Assembly (NCBI RefSeq): GCF_014839835.1
Contig: NC_071642.1
Coordinates: 6,656,052-6,720,051, forward strand
Length of the DNA: 64,000 bases
From: Dryobates pubescens
Lineage: Eukaryota > Chordata > Aves > Piciformes > Picidae
Reading direction: 5' to 3'
The notes beneath the pieces were generated by a model that was not told the origin of the DNA, ran no database searches, and worked only from the letters and a program-made list of their open reading frames with translations. Position numbers and translations under genes: made by a program. Shown one piece after another: positions 42,326 to 54,300 of this stretch. Position 1 is the stretch's first letter, and each line of letters begins with the position of its first letter.

Positions 42326-45300
42326 GTGAGGGGCCGGGGCCGGGGGGGGGGCGGGAGGGAGGGCGCCCCCTGGCGGCGTGGCGGGGAGGGGGGGGAGGAG
42401 AAGCGGGGCCGGTGGGGTGCCTGGTTCTGGGGGTTCGGGAGGGGGGGTGTCGGCTTCTCCGGCCTGAGAGAGCCTTGCTAATGGAGACAAGGGGGGAGAC
42501 ACGAGCGGGCAGGGAGAGAGGGGCTTCGCCTCCCTCAGAGGAGGGCGTTGGGGGACAGGGCGGACTGGGGGCTGCCCTTTGTCTGGGAGAAGCCTCTGCG
42601 GAAGCGTTGGGGGGGGGGGGGTGCAGATCGGGCATCCCGGGGGGCAGGTTTGGGCTGGGGGAGGGGGCACATATCTGTTCTAAATTATACCTGGGGGGCA
42701 GATTTGGGCTGGGGGGGGCACATATCTGTTCTAAATTAGCCTTGAGGGGCAGATTTGGGCTTGGGGGGGCACATATCTGTTCTAAAATGACCCCGAGGGG
42801 CAGATTTGGGCTTGGGGGGGCACATATCTGTTCTAAATTAGCCTTGAGGGGCAGATTTGGGCTTGGGGGGGCACATATCTGTTCTAAATTAGCCTTGAGG
42901 GGCAGATTTGGGCTTGGGGGGGCACATTTCTATTCTAAATTAGCCCTGGGGGGCAGATTTGGGCTTGGGGGGGCACATATCTGTTCTAAAATGACCCCGA
43001 GGGGCAGATTTGGGCTTGGGGGGGCACATATCTGTTCTAAATTAGCCTTGAGGGGCAGATTTGGGCTTGGGGGGGCACATATCTGTTCTAAATTAGCCTT
43101 GAGGGGCAGATTTGGGCTTGGGGGGGCACATTTCTATTCTAAATTAGCCCTGGGGGGCAGATTTGGGCTTGGGGGGGCACATTTCTATTCTAAATTAGCC
43201 CTGGGGGGCAGATTTGGGCTTGGGGGGGGGGCACATTTCTATTCTAAAATAACCCTGGGGGGCAGATTTGGGCTTGGGGGGGGCACACTTCTATTCTAAA
43301 ATAACCCTGGGGGGCAGATTTGGGCTTGGGGGGGGGCACATATCTGTTCTAAATTACACCTGGGGGGCAGATATCTGTTCTAAATTAGCCCTAGGGGCAG
43401 ATTTGGGCTGGGGGGGGGCACATATCTGTTCTAAATTAGCCCTAGGGGCAGATTTGGGCTTGGGGGGGGCACATATCTGTTCTAAATTAGCCCTGAGGGG
43501 CAGATTTGGGCTTGGGGGGGGCACATATCTGTTCTAAATTGACCCTGGGGGGCAGATTTGGGCTGGGGGGGGGGTACATACCTGTTCTAAATTACACCTG
43601 GGGGTGCACATTTGGGCTTAGGAGGAGATGTGTCTGTTCTGGTCTTGGGGGAGGGGGGGAGCATCTCTGTTTTAAAGGGTGCTGAGAGGGGAGCTTTGTG
43701 CTCAGGGGGGACATCTCCCTGCTAGCAGGAGCTTGGGGGGTCCCTTTCTCTTGGGGGGGGGGGATCGAGGAGGACACCTGCTTTGGAGGGGAGGGGGGAT
43801 TTTTGGTTTGGGGGGGACCCCTTGGTCTTAAAAGGCTGAGGAATCCTTCCCCCCCCCCCCTTTCCTTGGTGCAGGTCCTGGTGCAGTGCAAGGCTGGGGG
43901 GGGGGGGGGGTGCAGTGCGTGGGAGCAGGGGGGGGATCCCTGTCCCCTTGGGGCTGTGGGCACAGCAGTAGCCTGGCAGGTGGTGGCAGAGGCTGGGGGG
44001 GGGGAGGGGAGAGGAAGGGGGGGGGGGGGTTGGCATCTGTGCCCTGCTGGGGTTGGAGGGGGAATCCCAAGCCTGGGTAAGAGCCCAGTGCCCGGAGGAG
44101 GGCAGGGACAATGAGCTGGGAAGGGGAGATGCCAGCCGCGGCGGGGGGGGGAGGGGGACAGGGGGCACACACATTGTGCTGCTTCACACCCGGGAGGTCC
44201 TCCCCCACCCCACCCCTACCCCCCCCGGGCTGCTGAGACCTTCCCTGGGTGGAGGTGAGGTGGGGGCTGAGCCTGCTTCCCATGGGATGTAAAGGGAGCC
44301 CGGGGGGGGGGGCAGGGTAGAGCCTACCCTTCTCTGGTTCCAGCACCTCCCTGCCCCCAGAGCCCTCTTGGCTCTGTGGTGCCCCCGAGGCCGGTGCCAG
44401 CTGCCCCCCCCTCCAGGCCCTCTTAGAGTAGGGACTATTTTGGAAAGAGCAGCAGGCAGAGGAGCAGCTCACCAGGAGAGAGAGCTACCTTGGCTGGGAA
44501 CCTGCTGCCTGGGGGGGGAGGGGGGCAAGGGGAAGGGGGGATGGGGAGGAGGGGGATGTGCATTTCCCTGCCCTAATTGATCTGCTGCCATTATCCTACC
44601 CAGGCAGCAGGCACCATCCACTGGGCACCTGCCCTCTCCTCCCAGCTTCTGCTCAGCACCCACCCCCCCCCCAGGAGCACCCAACTGCTCCATCAGCCCT
44701 ATGCTAAAGCTTCTCTCCCCCCCTCCTGTGGCTTGAATCAGTGCAGGTGGCTGAGCTGCTCCCCCCCACCTCAGAGGTGGCTGTTGGGGTGCTGGGGAGG
44801 GAGGGGAGGTGTGCCCAGGCTGCTGCCATCTCCCCTGCTCCAGTCCCAGGTTGCTTCCTGGGGTGTTGCTGGGGGGGGGGTGGGGGTTATTTAGGGCTGT
44901 CATGTGGCTGGTCACATGTGGAGATGTTAATAACCCTGGCCTTAAATGAAGGGAAAGTGGACTAGGGTGACAGGGCTGCACTTGGAGGTCCCTCAGGCCC
45001 TGCCTTGTGCCCTGCTGCTGCTGTTTCTCCTCCTCTTCCTCCTCCTGCTGCTGCTGGCTGGAGGAGGAGGAGGAGGAAGGTGGAAGAGGGTCTTCCCCCG
45101 TGGCTGGGGTGATTGGTAGGCTGGAGTAAACTGCAAATCTCCTGCTAAATCCCAGGCAGCTGCCCGTGGTTAGGTTGGGCCTGGCTGAGGGAAGGTAGCA
45201 GCGGTGCAGCCATTATGAATCAGCTGAGCTCTCCCCCTCCCTGCACCTCCTTCCCTGCTCCCTCAGCTTCCACAGCCTGGGGAAGCCTCTTGGGGATCCT

Positions 45301-48300
45301 GCAGATGTTACCCAAGCCTCTCAAAGTCTCTGTGTGTGTGAGCTTTGCATCCTGGTGGTCCTCTGTTAGGTTTTATGCAAGGCCAGGCTGGAGGTGGCTG
45401 TCAGCAGCCTGCTGTGGTGTGAGGAGTCCCTGCCCCGTGGCCAGGGGGCTTGGAACTGCCTGAGCCTTGAGCTCCCTTCCAGCCCTGGCACTTCTGTGGT
45501 TCTAATTCATAGGATGGGAGGGACCTGGAAGCTCAGCCAGTTCCAACCCCCCTGCCAGGGGCAGGGACACCTCCCACCAGCCCAGGTCACTCCAGGCCTC
45601 ATCCAGCCTGGCTTTGGGCACCATCCACAGCCCCCCTGGGCAGCCTGTGCCAGGCTCTCCCCAGCCTCCCTGCCAAGGATTTCTTCCTCATCTCCAGTCT
45701 CAGTCTCCCCTCTCCCAGCTCAAATCCATTCCCTCTCATCCTGGCACTCCCAGCCCTTCTCCAAAGCCCCTCCCCAGCTCTCCTGGAGCCTCCTTCAGGT
45801 CCTGGAAGGCTGCTCTGAGCTCTCCCTGGAGCCTTCTGCAGGCTGGGGGTGACTTGGGAGGGACTCTAAAGCATTTCCTGCTGCAGCTGATTTTATAGCC
45901 AGAAGGTTCAGATCCTGGAGCCTTCTCTTCTCCAGGCTGAGCAGCCCCAGCTCTCCCAGCCTGCACCCAGAGGGGAGCTTCTTCAGCCCTCTTGATCACC
46001 TTGGTGACCTCCTCTGGAGCCTCTCCAGCAGCTGCAGGTCCTTCTTGTGCTGGGGGCCCCAGGTGTGGCTGCAGTGCTGCAGGTGGGGGCAGAGCAGAGC
46101 AGAGGGGCAGAATCCCCTCCCTCATCCTGCCAGGGCAGGGCAGGGCTGGGGGAGGTCTGGTGGTGTTTGGCTGGAGCCTGCTTGCTGCATGCAGCAGGGA
46201 ACTTCTCAAGCAGCTCCCAGAGGTGCTCCTGGGGCTGCTGTCTGGAGGGATTCACAGAGTGATTTGGGTTGGAAAAGGACCTTGCAGAGCTCAGCCCCAG
46301 TGCCATGGGCAGGGGCACATTTGAGTCCCTCTGGGGGAAGCTCCTTCCCTGGCTGTGATTCTTGTTCAAAGGCTGTGCCACTGTTCCTGGTTATTAATAA
46401 TTAAAACCTGAAGAGGGAAGGAGGAGGGGAGGGAAGGAAAAAGGCAAAGCTCATTTGGTGGCCCTGGAAATGCCTCCAATTAAGTAGCCTGCAGAAGTTT
46501 AACTGTGTTTAACCTCCCCTCTTTCCATCTCTGGAGGCCTGCAGGAGTGGGAGCTGTAATTAGGTTGAGGCAGGAGGAAAATGAGGGCTCCCTTTGCCTT
46601 TGTGCTTCAGTTCCTGCTGTAAGGATCTGAACCTTCTGGGCATAAAATCAGCTGCAGCAGGAAGTGCTTTGGAGTCACCCCCAGCCTGCAGAAGGCTCCA
46701 GGGAGAGCTCAGAGCAGCCTTCCAGGACCTGAAGGAGGCTCCAGGAGAGCTGGGGAGGGGCTTTGGAGAAGGGCTGGGAGTGCCAGGATGAGAGGGAATG
46801 GCTTTGAGCTGGGGGAGGGGAGACTGAGACTGGGACTGGAGATGAGGAAGAAATCCTTGGCAGGGAGGCTGGGGAGAGCCTGGCACAGGTTGCCCAGGGA
46901 GGCTGTGGCTGCCCAGGGAGGGGTTCAGGGCCAGGCTGGATGAGGCCTTGGGCTGGTGGGAGGTGTCCCTGCCCCTGGCAGGGGGGTTGGAACAACCCAA
47001 GCCATGTTTTGAACCCATGAAGACCATTTGTGGTCAGGCTTGGCTGTGGCTTGAATCCCCCCTTGGGGGGAGGTGCTGCTGGGAATGGGAGTGAGGAGGA
47101 TCCTGGAAGCACAGAACTGCTGGGCTTGGAGGAGCCCCCTGAGATCCTGCAGTCCAGCCAGCAAGCCTCCCCCACCATGGCCACCAAACCCTGGCCCCAG
47201 GGCACACCTCCACACCTTGCCTAAACACCTCCCTCTTCCCAGGCCTGAATGAGGTCTGGATCTGGCCCTTAGCCCCCAGACAGGCTTGAAGGAGGTGCTG
47301 GATCCACAGCTGATGCAGGGAGCTGAGGGGGATGCTTTGGGATCACAGAGTCAGCCAGGTTGGAGACCTCAGAGCTCAGCAAGTCCAACCTGTGACCTAT
47401 CCCCCACCACCTCCTGACAGCCAAACCATGGCTCCAAGGGCCACATCCAAGCCTTGCTTGAGCACCTCCAGGGATGGGGACTCCACCTCCCTGGGCAGCA
47501 CAGCCAGGGTTGGACTGGCTGAGCTCTGCTGTGGGTGCTGGAGCAGGGGGCTTGGGCTGGCTGAGCTCTGCTGTGGGTGCTGGGGCAGGGGGGCTTGGGC
47601 TGGCTGAGCTCTGCTGTGGGTGCTGGGGCAGGGGCTTGGGCTGGCTGAGCTCTGCTGTGGGTGCTGGAGCAGGGGGGCTTGGGCTGGCTGAGCTCTGCTG
47701 TGGGTGCTGGGGCAGGGGGCTTGGAGTGGCTGAGCTCTGCTGTGGGTGCTGGGGCAGGGGGCTTGGAGTGGCTGAGCTCTGCTGTGGGTGCTGGGGCAGG
47801 GGCTTGGAGTGGCTGAGCTCTGCTGTGGGTGCTGGAGCAGGGGGGCTTGGGCTGGCTGAGCTCTGCTGTGGGTGCTGGGGCAGGGGCTTGGAGTGGCTGA
47901 GCTCTGCTGTGGGTGCTGGGGCAGGGGGCTTGGGCTGGCTGAGCTCTGCTGTGGGTGCTGGAGCAGGGGGCTTGGAGTGGCTGAGCTCTGCTGTGGGTGC
48001 TGGGGCAGGGGGCTTGGGCTGGCTGAGCTCTGCTGTGGGTGCTGGGGCAGGGGGCTTGGGCTGGCTGAACTCTGCTGTGGGTGCTGGGGCAGGGGCTTGG
48101 GCTGGCTGAGCTCTGCTGTGGGTGCTGGGGCAGGGGCTTGGAGTGGCTGAGCTCTGCTGTGGGTGCTGGGGCAGGGGGCTTGGGCTGGCTGAGCTCTGCT
48201 GTGGGTGCTGGAGCAGGGGGCTTGGAGTGGCTGAGCTCTGCTGTGGGTGCTGGGGCAGGGGGCTTGGGCTGGCTGAGCTCTGCTGTGGGTGCTGGGGCAG

Positions 48301-51300
48301 GGGCTTGGGCTGGCTGAGCTCTGCTGTGGGAGCCCTGCTGGGGCAGGGGGCTTGGAGTGGCTGAGCTCTGCTATGGGAGCCCTGCTGGGGCAGGGGGCTT
48401 GGAGTGGCTGAGCTCCAGAGCTCCCTTCCCTGCCCTCCCCATGCTGCCATTCTGGGCTGTGCAGTGTGGTTCTCCCTGCCCCTGCTGTGAGCCAGCTCAG
48501 CTCTCTGCTGTGCTGTGAGCCTCCAGCATCTCCTGTAGCTCACCTGCTGGATTCCTGGCTGAGGTTTCTGGGGGGTGTGTGTGAAGGCCCTGATCTGAGC
48601 ACCCTCACTCCAGTGGCACCTCCCCACCCCCCTGCCTCTCCAGCTCCAGTGAAGCCCTGCTGCAGCAGAGCCTCCTGCAGGAGCTGCTCCTCTCCCTGTG
48701 CCTCTGCTGCTGCTGTGGGCACCGGCTCCAGCCCCGGGGGAGGGGTCCCAGCCCCGGGGGAGGGGTCCCAGCCCCAGGGGATGGCTCCAGCCAGGCTCCT
48801 GGGCCCTGCAGCAGTGAGCTGTGGCCCCCAGGGAGCCAAGAGCTGCTGGCAGATCAGTAGATGCCATCTTCAGAGACCCTGGAGGGCTTCCCCCACGCTG
48901 CTGCCAAGGGTTGTGGGGGTCGTGCAGGGTCATCCTGCTGCCTGAGGATACCTTTCAGGGCTCAGCCAGGGGATGGCTTGGAAGAGACCTCAAAGCTCAT
49001 CCAGCTCCAAGCCCCCTGCCATGGGCTCCCACCTGCCACCAGCCCAGGCTGCTCAGGGCCTCATCCAACCTGGCCATGGACACCTCCAGGCAGGGGACAG
49101 CCACAACCTCCCTGGGCAACCTGTGCCAGGCTCTCCCTCCCCCTCCTGGGGAAGGTTTCCTTCCTGGTGTCTCACCTGAGTCATAGAATCAGTCAGGGTT
49201 GGAAGGGACCACAGGATCAGCCAGTTCCAACCCCCCTGCCATGGGCAGGGACACCCCACACTAGATCAGGCTGGGCAGAGCCTCATCCAGCCTGGGCTTA
49301 AACACCTGCAGGGCTGGGGCCTCAACCACCTCCCTGGACAACCCATTCCAGGGCTTCACCACTCTCATGGGGAAGAACTTCCTGCTCACCTCCAGCCTGA
49401 ATCTCCCCACCTCCATTGCCCCTAAGTCCCTCATGGGTCACATGAAGCTCTCTTACCTTCTTCCTTGGTCTCAGCTAGCCACTCATCAAATGCAGGCAGA
49501 TGGTTGAGCACTGAGCTTCCCCTGCAGCTCCCAGGCTGCCACAGCTGGAGAGCTGCAAGCTCAGAAGTCAGAGCAGGACAGAAGGCAAAGGGAGACTCAG
49601 TCACATCTTCAGTGCCAGGGGAATTGGTGGTGCTTGAAAGGAGGAAGTGTGCAGAAGTGGTTCAGGTTCAGACTGGGTGATAGGAGGAAGCTCTTGCCCA
49701 GGAGGGTGGTGAGAGCCTGGCACAGGCTGCCCAGGGAGGTGGTGGAAGCCTCCTGCCTGGAGGTGTTTGCAGCCAGGCTGGAGGTGGCTGTGAGCAACCT
49801 GCTGTGGTGTGAGGTGTCCCTGGCCATGGCAGGGGGGTTGGAACAGGCTGAGCCTTGAGGTCCCTTCCAGCCCTGACAGTTCTGTGATTCTGTGAATGAT
49901 CTTAGATTCACAGAATAGGTTGGAAGGGACCTTAAAGCTCACCCAGTTCCAGCCCTCCTGATCTCAGAGGTTTGGGGTTTTGGGTTGGTTTTTTCCCCCC
50001 AATCTAAGTGATTCCATGAGTCTGTGCTGGCTGAGGTCACCCTCAGCCAGATCCAGGCCTGAGGGACCTGAGGTTGTTGAGCCTGGAGGAAGAGGAGGCT
50101 GAGGGAAGGCCTTCTGCCTGCCTACAGCTGCCTGACAGGAGGCTGGAGCCAGGTGAGGGTCAGGGAACCATCAAAGCATGAAGGTTGGCAAAGACCTCTG
50201 AGATCCAACCATCAGCCCCACACATGAAACTGGCTGATCCTTGAGGTCCCTTCCAAGCCTGACAGCTCTCTGAAGAGGGCTGGGATTGCTCTTCATTCCA
50301 GGCCTGGGCTTTGCTTGGGTTGTCAAAAAGGAAGGCTCAGGGTCTGTGGGGGCTGCAAATGGAGCTGAAGGCCAAGGTGCAGGTTCTGAGGCCAAGGTGC
50401 ATGTGCTCAGACCTTGGGCATGCCAGAGGAGAAGGGCAAATACCAGCAGGGTCAAGATGCAGTGGTGGGCTCTGGAAAAAGCAAGTTGTGTCATGGTGCA
50501 GCAACTCCTCTGGACCCAGCTCAAGAAGGTGCTGGGGCACAGCTAGCCCTGGGAGCAGGCAGGGTTGCTGGGCAAGCTGATCTTGGGGGGGGTGTTCCTG
50601 CAGGCAAGGTGATCAGGGGCCTGGGGCTGGGCTGTTCCTGCCTGCCCTCAGCCTGGGCTCTTGGAGAGCTGCTGCTGCTTTGGCCACAGCATTTGGCAGC
50701 TCAGCTCAGCCCCACACAGAGCAGAGGGGGAAGGCAGCAAGGTTGTGCCAGCAGCTCAGGAGCTGTGCAGCTCTGCTCTGCTTCCTGCAGCCCTTCCCTG
50801 CCCCACACCCAGCTGCTGGTGCCTGATGGAACCCCCCCAGAGCCACATCCCTGCAGCCCTTCCCTGCCCCACACCAAGCTGCTGGTGCCTGATGGAACCC
50901 CCCCAGAGCCACATCCCTGCAGCCCTTCCCTGCCCCACACCCAGCTGCTGGTGCCTGATGGAACCCCCCCAGAGCCACATCCCTGCAGCCCTTCCCTGCC
51001 CCACACCCAGCTGCTGGTGCCTGATGGAACCCCCCCAGAGCCACATCCCTGCAGCCCTTCCCTGCCCCACACCAAGCTGCTGGTGCCTGATGGAAACCCC
51101 CCCAGAGCCACATCCCTGCAGCCCTTCCCTGCCCCACACCAAGCTGCTGGAACTCGCCCCCCAGAGCTTCATCTCTCTGTAGCCCTCTCTGCCCCACACC
51201 CAGCTGCTGGAACTCCCCCCCCAGAGCTTCATCTCTCTGTAGCCCTCTCTGCCCCACACCCAGCTGCTGGAACTCCCCCCCAGAGGCTCATCTCTCTGTA

Positions 51301-54300
51301 GCAGAGGTTGCCAGAAGGGGTTGGGTTGGAAGGGACTTCAAAGCTCCTCCAGCTCCAGCCCCCCTGCCACCAGCCCAGCTTGCTGAAGGCCTCCTCCAGC
51401 CTGGCTTCCAGGGAGGGGGCAGCCCCAGCCCTCCCTGGGCAAGCTGTTGCAGGGGCTGCCCACCCTCACTCTCAGGAAGGTCTTCCTCATGCCCAGGCCC
51501 CAGAGCTGGTGGCAGAGCCTCCCAGGCCAGGCTGGCCTTGGCCACTGTTTGGCAAGCTGTGAGAAGCCCTGAGGGGAGCAGCAGCTGAGGCTCTCTCTGG
51601 GTTCCTTTTCCCCTGAGAAGGGCAGCAGGTGGGTGCTGGAGGTGGGGTGGTGAGGAGGGAAGCTCATGTCCTTCCAGAGCCTTTGGCCTCTGCCATGGTT
51701 GCTTGGGGTTTTGTTTCTGGGCTCCCTGGTGGAAGGTTGATTCCATTCCTCTCATCCCAGGGCTGTGCTGAGTGCTTGCAGTGCCCAATCCTGCAGCCCT
51801 CAGGGGGAAAGAAGCAACCCAGGAGCCTCAGGACTGTGGGGAAAGGGTGAGGGAGGGTCTGGAGAGCAGGGCTGGGGAGGAGCAGCTGAGGGAGCTGGGG
51901 GGGCAGAGGTTGAGCCTGGAGCAAAGGAGGCTGAGGGAGACCTCATTGCTGCCACTGCCTCCCTGCAGGCAGGCTGGAGCCAGGGGGGGGTTGGGCTCTT
52001 CTCCCTGGGCTCAGGGGATAGAGGGAGAGGGAATGACCTGAAGCTGCCCCAGGAAAGGTTTTGGGTTGGAGATGAGGGTTGGCCAGGGCTTGGCAGAGGC
52101 TGCCCAGGGAGGTGGTGGAGTCCCCAGCCCTGGGGGGGTCCCAGAGCCCTGGGGCCAGGGTTTGGTGGGCATGGGGAGGGCTGGCTTGGCCTGGGTGATC
52201 CTGGAGGGTTTGTCCAAGGCAGACAACTCTCTGAGCTGCTGCTGCTCCTGCCCTGGGAGGTGTCTGCAAGCTGAGGGAGGGCTCTGCCCCCCCTGGCTGC
52301 CAGGTTGCTGCTGCTCCTTGGCTCTCCTGGGCAGGAGGAGGCTGTTCCTCAGGAAGTAGGGCAGGGTGCTGGTGGCTTAAAATAGCCTCCAAGGCTGTGC
52401 TGCTTGTGATGGAAGGAAGCTATTTAGGTAAATCCTGGGGTCTGGCCACGGGCACAGCCTCCTGCTCAGCTAAAGATAACTCCCTCAGGGACCTATATTT
52501 GCCTGGGAGGCTTCCCAGCCTGGCTTCCCTGCCCAGGTGTTCCCTCTTTGGTCCCCCTGGGATGGGCTGGCAGATGTGGGGCTGGCTGGGTGCAGGGCAG
52601 GAGGGGTGATGGCACTGGCCATGGCTGAGCCGTGGGAATGAGGAGCCAGGGCTGCAGAAGGGCAGCAGCAGCTTCTTTATCCTCTAATGCCAGGCTTGGC
52701 TGGGGCTGAGCCTGGCCAGGCTGGCAGGGACATGCCAGGGACAGCAGAGAGCTGGGCCAAGGGGCCTGGGCAAACCCTTCAGGGCAGGGGTGGTGGTGGA
52801 GGGGTGAGGATGGGAGCAGCTCTGCACCCACTGCAGATGTCCTGAGGGTGCGGGGTGGGCACTGGCAGCGCCTGTGAGGGTGCGGGGTGGGCACTGGCAG
52901 CACCTGTGAGGGTGCGGGGTGGGCACTGGAGCGCCTGTGAGGGTGCGGGGTGGGCACTGGCAGCGCCTGTGAGGGTGCGGGGTGGGCACTGGAGCGCCTG
53001 TGAGGGTGCAGGGTGGGCACTGGAGCGCCTGTGAGGGTGCAGGGTGGGCACTGGAGCGCCTGTGAGGGTGCGGGGTGGGCACTGGAGCGCCTGTGAGGGT
53101 GCAGGGTGGGCACTGGCAGCGCCTGTGAGGGTGCAGGGTGGGCACTGGAGCGCCTGTGAGGGTGCAGGGTGGGCACTGGCAGCGCCTGTGAGGGTGCGGG
53201 GTGGGCACTGGCAGTGCCTGTGAGGGTGCGGGGTGGGCACTGGAGCGCCTGTGAGGGTGCAGGGTGGGCACTGGAGCGCCTGTGAGGGTGCAGGGTGGGC
53301 ACTGGCAGCGCCTGTGAGGGTGCAGGGTGGGCACTGGAGCGCCTGTGAGGGTGCAGGGTGGGCACTGGCAGCGCCTGTGAGGGTGCAGGGTGGGCACTGG
53401 AGCGCCTGTGAGGGTGCGGGGTGGGCACTGGAGCGCCTGTGAGGGTGCAGGGTGGGCACTGGCAGTGCCTGTGAGGGTGCGGGGTGGGCACTGGAGCACC
53501 TCTGGGGGGTTCAGGGTGGGCACTGGAGCGCCTCTGGGGGGTTCAGGGTGGGCACTGGCAGTGCCTGTGAGGGTGCAGGGTGGGCACTGGAGCGCCTCTG
53601 CTGTGAGAGAATTGGAGTTGGTCTCTTCTCCCAGGCACCCAGCACCAGAACAAGAGGCCACAGTCTCAAGCTGTGCCAGGGGAGGTTCAGGCTGGAGGGG
53701 AGGAGAAAGTTCTTCCCAGAGAGATGTTGGCCCCTGGGCTGTGCTGCCCAGGGAGGTGGTGGAGCCCCCAGCCCTGGAGGTGCTGAAGCCAGGCCTGGAT
53801 GTGGCCCTTGGAGCCGTGGCTCAGCTGTCAGGAGGTGCTGGGGGGCAGGTCACAGGTTGGCCTTGCTGCTCTCTCAGCTCTGTTCCAGCCTGCTTGGTTC
53901 TGTGATCTCCAGCTCTGGAGCCCTGCTGGGACCTCCCCCCTTGCCCTCGGCAGCTGGCTGTTGAGGGCTGTGAGCTCCTGAGGCCGTGGGGCTGCTGTGC
54001 TGTGCTCAGAGGGGCTGTGAGGTTCCTTGCTCCAGGTGTCTGCATCGGTCCTGTGGCTCTGGAGTGCTGCTGCCCTCTGCAGGGACCACCCGTGTGGGGG
54101 GGGGCAGTCAGCAGCCCTGCAGGGGGGCAGGAGTGGCACAGAGGTGGCACAGAGGTGGCACCTGGGGACGTGGCTTGGTGGTTGGACTCAAGGATTGATT
54201 CCTGGAACCGGTTGGGTTGGAAGGGACCTTGAAGCTCAGCCAGCTCCAACCCCCTGCCAGGGGCAGGGACCCCTCCCCCCCAGCCCAGCTTGCTCAAGGC

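Larger units (their letters stand above)
41800..42700 (+). promoter_or_regulatory. PPP3CC: PPP3CC CpG-island promoter
   Basis: Very CpG-dense and TATA-less. In order: X-box 41884-41896, YY1-type motif 41931-41942, E-box CACGTGAC 41987-41994 and NRF1 palindrome GCGCATGCGC 42060-42069, all upstream of the ATG at 42274. A typical housekeeping-type architecture. Confidence 0.85.

Noticed and set aside
47269-48933. Minus-strand frame of 554 codons ([13 protein letters not shown] repeats)
   Set aside because: Artefact of the 41-42-bp minisatellite.
52493-53661. Minus-strand frames of 226-332 codons ([10 protein letters not shown] repeats)
   Set aside because: Artefact of the 31-33-bp minisatellite.
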